Shown piece by piece: positions 52,692 through 55,746 of a stretch of 55,746 nt of DNA. Source of the stretch: an uncultured Clostridia bacterium (GTDB taxonomy: Bacteria; Bacillota; Clostridia; Saccharofermentanales; Saccharofermentanaceae); assembly GCA_947303185.1 (NCBI GenBank), contig CAMYXF010000002.1:1-55746 (forward strand). Direction: 5' to 3'. The notes beneath the pieces were generated by a model. The model had not been told where the DNA came from. It worked only from the letters and a program-made list of their open reading frames with translations, and did not search any database. Position 1 is the stretch's first letter. Each line of letters begins with the position of its first letter. A program made the translations under genes and the position numbers.

Positions 52692-52699
52692 TCCATGGA

Positions 52700-53059
52700 T
52701 TAAATAACCGCTTTGGTCGCAATCACCGGCACACCAGTTCCGGCACAATCAGAAATAAGTACGTCACCGATCTTAACAGGTGCCTTACAGCTGGCCGATG
52801 CAATCTCTTTCATAACATCGAAAATCTTATTTTTCGGAACAGGTGACTTGGTCTTACAGCTGACCCTGTCGACATTACCACCTGTAACCTTAATAGTTGT
52901 CGTAACAGTTCTTACAGGCGCAACAACCTCAGTACGCGCATATACTTCGCCGCGCTTACAGGTATTCCCTGTTACGCTTGATACTTCAGCACCTTCCATG
53001 GTTACGGTAATACGGCAACCCATAGGACAATTAATGCATGTAAGTTCTCTGGTCTCCAT
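52700..53059 (-). CDS. DUF1667 cysteine-motif protein (redox partner)
   Basis: A 119-residue protein with the DUF1667 start TCINCPMGCRITV and TGNTCKRGEVYA, suggesting a metal or Fe-S site. DUF1667 genes typically follow an anaerobic glycerol-3-phosphate-dehydrogenase-like gene and an FAD oxidoreductase, as here, and are thought to be the third subunit. ATG at 53059 lies one base after the TGA of the preceding gene; the longer frame from 53080 is less likely. Confidence 0.87.
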   Translation of the reverse strand: METRELTCINCPMGCRITVTMEGAEVSSVTGNTCKRGEVYARTEVVAPVRTVTTTIKVTGGNVDRVSCKTKSPVPKNKIFDVMKEIASASCKAPVKIGDVLISDCAGTGVPVIATKAVI

Positions 53060-53060
53060 A

Positions 53061-54314
53061 TCAGCTCTCCGTAATCGCAATATCTATAATGTCTTTAACG
53101 TTCAACAGATCATCTTTTTTCAGGATAACCTGCTCCATCTCTCCGGGAGTGATTATCTGTTTTCTTCTGTGTATTGAGCGCACTCCATCAAGACTGACAT
53201 CAATATACGAGTCCTTATATACTCCGCCTGATCTGAATCTTATGACAAGATCAGAATCAAGTTCATTTACTCTTACAAACGAAGGAACCGTATAACGGAC
53301 ACCATTACCGTTAGTTATCTGAATAACAGCACCTGATTCAGAAGAGGATGCCTTAACGTATCTTGCAGCGCTCCGTCCTGCCCTTGCTGATTCTTCGGAT
53401 ACATAATCGACGAGATCGTGTACATGCAATACATTGCCGCAGGCAAATATACCGGGAACCGAAGTCTCAAAAGATTCGTTTACCACAGGTCCATTTGTTG
53501 CAGGATTGATCTTTACTTCGGCAGCGCGTGACAATTCATTCTCAGGAATGAGACCACAAGACAGAAGCAAAGTATCGCAAGGTATCTCCTGTTCTGTTCC
53601 CGGTATAGGCTTCGAACGTTCATCTACTTCAGCAATGACAACAGATGTAAGTCTCTCTTTGCCCTTTATATCAATGACCGTATGAGACAACAGAAGCGGT
53701 ATATCAAAGTCATCAAGACACTGGACGATATTACGCTTTAATCCGCCTGAATAAGGCATAAGCTCACATACTGCCTTTACCTTAGCACCTTCCAATGTCA
53801 TACGTCTTGCCATGATAAGACCAATATCACCTGAACCAAGAATAACAACTTCCTTACCCGGCATATATCCTTCGATATTAACAAGGCGTTGTGCTGTGCC
53901 TGCTGTAAATACTCCTGCAGGACGAAGGCCGGGAATGTTAAGTGCTCCACGTGGACGCTCCCTGCATCCCATGCAAAGTACGATGGCACTGCACTCTACG
54001 GTAAATACACCTTCGGAACTGTTAACCGCAGTAACGGAACCTGATGCTACATTAAGCACCATAGTATTAAGCATGTACTTAATACCAAGGTCATCAAGCT
54101 GATCTTCAAAACGCGAAGCATATTCAGGACCTGTCAGCTCTTCATTGAATGTATGAAGACCGAATCCGTTATGTATGCACTGGTTTAAGATGCCTCCCAG
54201 TTCACTGTCTCTTTCAAGAATTAGAACACTAAGAGATCTGTCTTCTTTTGCCGCAGCTATGGCAGCTGCAAGACCGGCAGGACCGCCGCCGATGATTACG
54301 ATATCAGCTTTCAT
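53061..54314 (-). CDS. FAD-dependent pyridine-nucleotide oxidoreductase
   Basis: A 417-residue flavoprotein. FAD motif DIVIIGGGPAGLAAAIAA at the start, ILERDSELGGILNQCIHNGFG, NAD(P) motif VVILGSGDIGLIMARRM in the middle and the second FAD motif PGIFACGNVLHVHDLVDYVSEE. It resembles the sarcosine-oxidase-alpha/NAD(P)H-oxidase type found next to GlpA-like and DUF1667 genes. It overlaps the upstream flavoprotein gene by 11 bases. It probably passes electrons between the dehydrogenase and NAD(P). Confidence 0.9.
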   Translation of the reverse strand: MKADIVIIGGGPAGLAAAIAAAKEDRSLSVLILERDSELGGILNQCIHNGFGLHTFNEELTGPEYASRFEDQLDDLGIKYMLNTMVLNVASGSVTAVNSSEGVFTVECSAIVLCMGCRERPRGALNIPGLRPAGVFTAGTAQRLVNIEGYMPGKEVVILGSGDIGLIMARRMTLEGAKVKAVCELMPYSGGLKRNIVQCLDDFDIPLLLSHTVIDIKGKERLTSVVIAEVDERSKPIPGTEQEIPCDTLLLSCGLIPENELSRAAEVKINPATNGPVVNESFETSVPGIFACGNVLHVHDLVDYVSEESARAGRSAARYVKASSSESGAVIQITNGNGVRYTVPSFVRVNELDSDLVIRFRSGGVYKDSYIDVSLDGVRSIHRRKQIITPGEMEQVILKKDDLLNVKDIIDIAITES

Positions 54315-55746
54315 CTTTAGTCCTCCCGTACAGAAGCCTTGAATCTCCGCCGTTCTTTGTTATCGAATCTAGCGGAATACCTAATTCTCTGCTTAATATC
54401 TCCATTACACGCGGAGAACAGAATCCTCCCTGGCATCTTCCCATGCCTGCGCGTGTACGGCGTTTTACACCATCCAAAGAACGCGCACCCAAAGGTCGTC
54501 TTATGGAATCAATGATCTCACCTTCAGTTATCGTCTCGCAGCGGCAGATAATCTTACCGTAAGCAGGCTCTGCTGATATCAATTCAACGCGTTCTCTTTC
54601 TGACAATTCAAACGGTTTCTTAACATCATGACAGATACCATTCCAGGAAGACTTAGGTGAAAGAGAAAGCTTTTCAGCTACTAAAGCGGCCATATACTCA
54701 CCCACAGCAGGACAAGCCGTAAGACCTGGTGATTCAATACCAACACAGTCAAAAAAACCGGGACAATCAGATGCTTCTTCCATGATGAACTCACCGCCGT
54801 CTTCATGGGCACGGAGTCCGGAAAATCCTGTAATAACCTGTTTTACAGGTACACCTTTAATGTTGCGGGCAGAACCTTCAATTACCTTGGCAAGACCTTC
54901 AGATGTAACAGGAGCCTCATCCTTGTTATCTGTATCGATCGCTGTCGGACCGATAAGAATATTGCCATGAGCTGTCGGAGTAACAAGTATTCCTTTACCT
55001 AAAGCTGTCGGCTGAGGGAATATAACGTGATTAACGAGGCCCTCACATGAACGGTCCAAGAGCATGTAATCACCACGTCTTGGAGTTATGTGATATTTCT
55101 TTGAAGATACCAGATTATGGATCTCATCCGAGTGGCATCCTGCTGCATTTACAACAACGGAAGCAAAGAATTCACCAACAGATGTTGTCACCTTGAATCC
55201 AGAGTTAACACCTTCAAGTCCTGTAACCTCAGCATCAAACTTAAACTCTACGCCATTCTGATTTGCACATTCAGCCAGTGCGATATTCAGTCTGAAAGGA
55301 CATATAATTCCTGCAGTCGAAGCATATAAAGCGCAGACAACGTCATCGGAAATATTGGGTTCTAATTCACGGACTTCATCAGCTTCCAAAATCTTCATGC
55401 CCGGAACTCCGTTGGCTATACCACGGTTATAAAGTTCTTCTATTCCTGAACGGAGTGTTTCATCAGTACAAACAACAAGTGAACCTATCTTCTTAAAAGG
55501 GATATCGAGATCTCTAACAAGAGATGTCATCATCTCATTGCCTCTGACATTCATTTTTGCTTTAAGAGAACCCGGCTTTGCATCGTACCCTGCGTGAACT
55601 ATGCCGCTGTTAGCTTTGGAAGTACCGCAACAGACATCCTCATCCTTTTCAATCACAAGGACTTTGCAGTCAAACTTAGAGAGCTCACGGGCAATCGCAC
55701 ACCCTGTGACTCCGGCTCCGATTATGATGATGTCATAAGATTCATT
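54304..55746 (-). CDS. GlpA-like FAD dehydrogenase with BFD-type [2Fe-2S] domain (5' end cut by window)
   Basis: At least 480 residues, open to the window edge at 55746, so the first few residues are missing. The edge codons read NESYDIIIIGAGVTGCAIAREL, the FAD-binding start; then CCGTSKANSGIVHAGYDAKPG, NAAGCHSDE and GFSGLRAHEDGGEF of the DAO/GlpD family. The C-terminal 85 residues are a BFD-like [2Fe-2S] domain (ICRCETITEGEI...GMGRCQGGFC). This is the anaerobic glycerol-3-phosphate dehydrogenase-like protein (also annotated LhgO-like) that forms a trio with the next two genes. Glycerol 3-phosphate is the likely substrate, unproven here. Confidence 0.9.
   Translation of the reverse strand, partial: NESYDIIIIGAGVTGCAIARELSKFDCKVLVIEKDEDVCCGTSKANSGIVHAGYDAKPGSLKAKMNVRGNEMMTSLVRDLDIPFKKIGSLVVCTDETLRSGIEELYNRGIANGVPGMKILEADEVRELEPNISDDVVCALYASTAGIICPFRLNIALAECANQNGVEFKFDAEVTGLEGVNSGFKVTTSVGEFFASVVVNAAGCHSDEIHNLVSSKKYHITPRRGDYMLLDRSCEGLVNHVIFPQPTALGKGILVTPTAHGNILIGPTAIDTDNKDEAPVTSEGLAKVIEGSARNIKGVPVKQVITGFSGLRAHEDGGEFIMEEASDCPGFFDCVGIESPGLTACPAVGEYMAALVAEKLSLSPKSSWNGICHDVKKPFELSERERVELISAEPAYGKIICRCETITEGEIIDSIRRPLGARSLDGVKRRTRAGMGRCQGGFCSPRVMEILSRELGIPLDSITKNGGDSRLLYGRTKDES

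Overview
The window looks like a chromosomal segment of a low-GC, Gram-positive, anaerobic member of the Bacillota, most likely class Clostridia from a gut or rumen setting. This is an inference from gene content: a long single-chain PurL, a PyrR-regulated pyr operon with the NAD-type PyrK/PyrD pair, a FakA/FakB fatty acid kinase, an ATP-type PEP carboxykinase, a DUF1667 redox trio, strong AGGAGG-like ribosome sites, no outer-membrane genes, and a surface protein with a sortase-like tail. No plasmid, phage or insertion-sequence genes were seen, so this is housekeeping DNA with accessory pieces.

Layout. 1-10297 (+): 3' end of purL, rsmA, zapA-like, U32 protease-like, dut, a probably dead alpha/beta hydrolase, tsaD, smpB and a VanZ-family gene. 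10298-10916: a gene-free stretch holding five hairpin units at an exact 73-bp period. 10917-16628 (-): a membrane PP2C phosphatase, homocysteine synthase, tldE and tldD. 16755-19315 (-): an acyl-CoA ligase translationally coupled to a pyrE-like gene. 19581-24942 (-): pyrR-pyrB-pyrC-pyrF-pyrK-pyrD, behind a readable PyrR attenuator. 25334-32583: a surface protein, a hydrolase, an acyltransferase, a lipoprotein (+), and a LytTR-DUF3021-ABC transporter operon. 32584-32956: a second hairpin array (three units, exact 55-bp period) and tRNA-Leu(CAA). 33053-38575: a paralogous hydrolase, pckA, a TetR-family regulator and a large membrane protein. 38693-51655 (-): a TIM-barrel/acyl-CoA ligase fusion, then a tight lipid operon transcribed GT2 - esterase - ligase with carrier domain - tandem PlsC - ACP - FakB - hydrolase - FakB - FakA. 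51893-52516 (+): a zinc-ribbon membrane protein. 52700-55746 (-): DUF1667 and two flavoproteins, the last cut by the window end.

How the genes work together. The pyr genes supply de novo UMP synthesis under attenuation. The 41468-51655 operon can plausibly activate free fatty acids (FakAB to acyl-phosphate, ligase to acyl-AMP), load carrier proteins and transfer acyl chains (tandem PlsC), with a membrane glycosyltransferase suggesting a glycolipid or polyprenyl-linked product.

The most unusual signal is not a gene. At least five intergenic regions carry clusters of short inverted repeats, each with its own core (TTACTTGCTGA, TGCGGC, TGTTCGGC, GTCTAAAATT, GTGTCCGA). Two of them form arrays with strictly constant period and loop length, and one shows paired changes in both arms.
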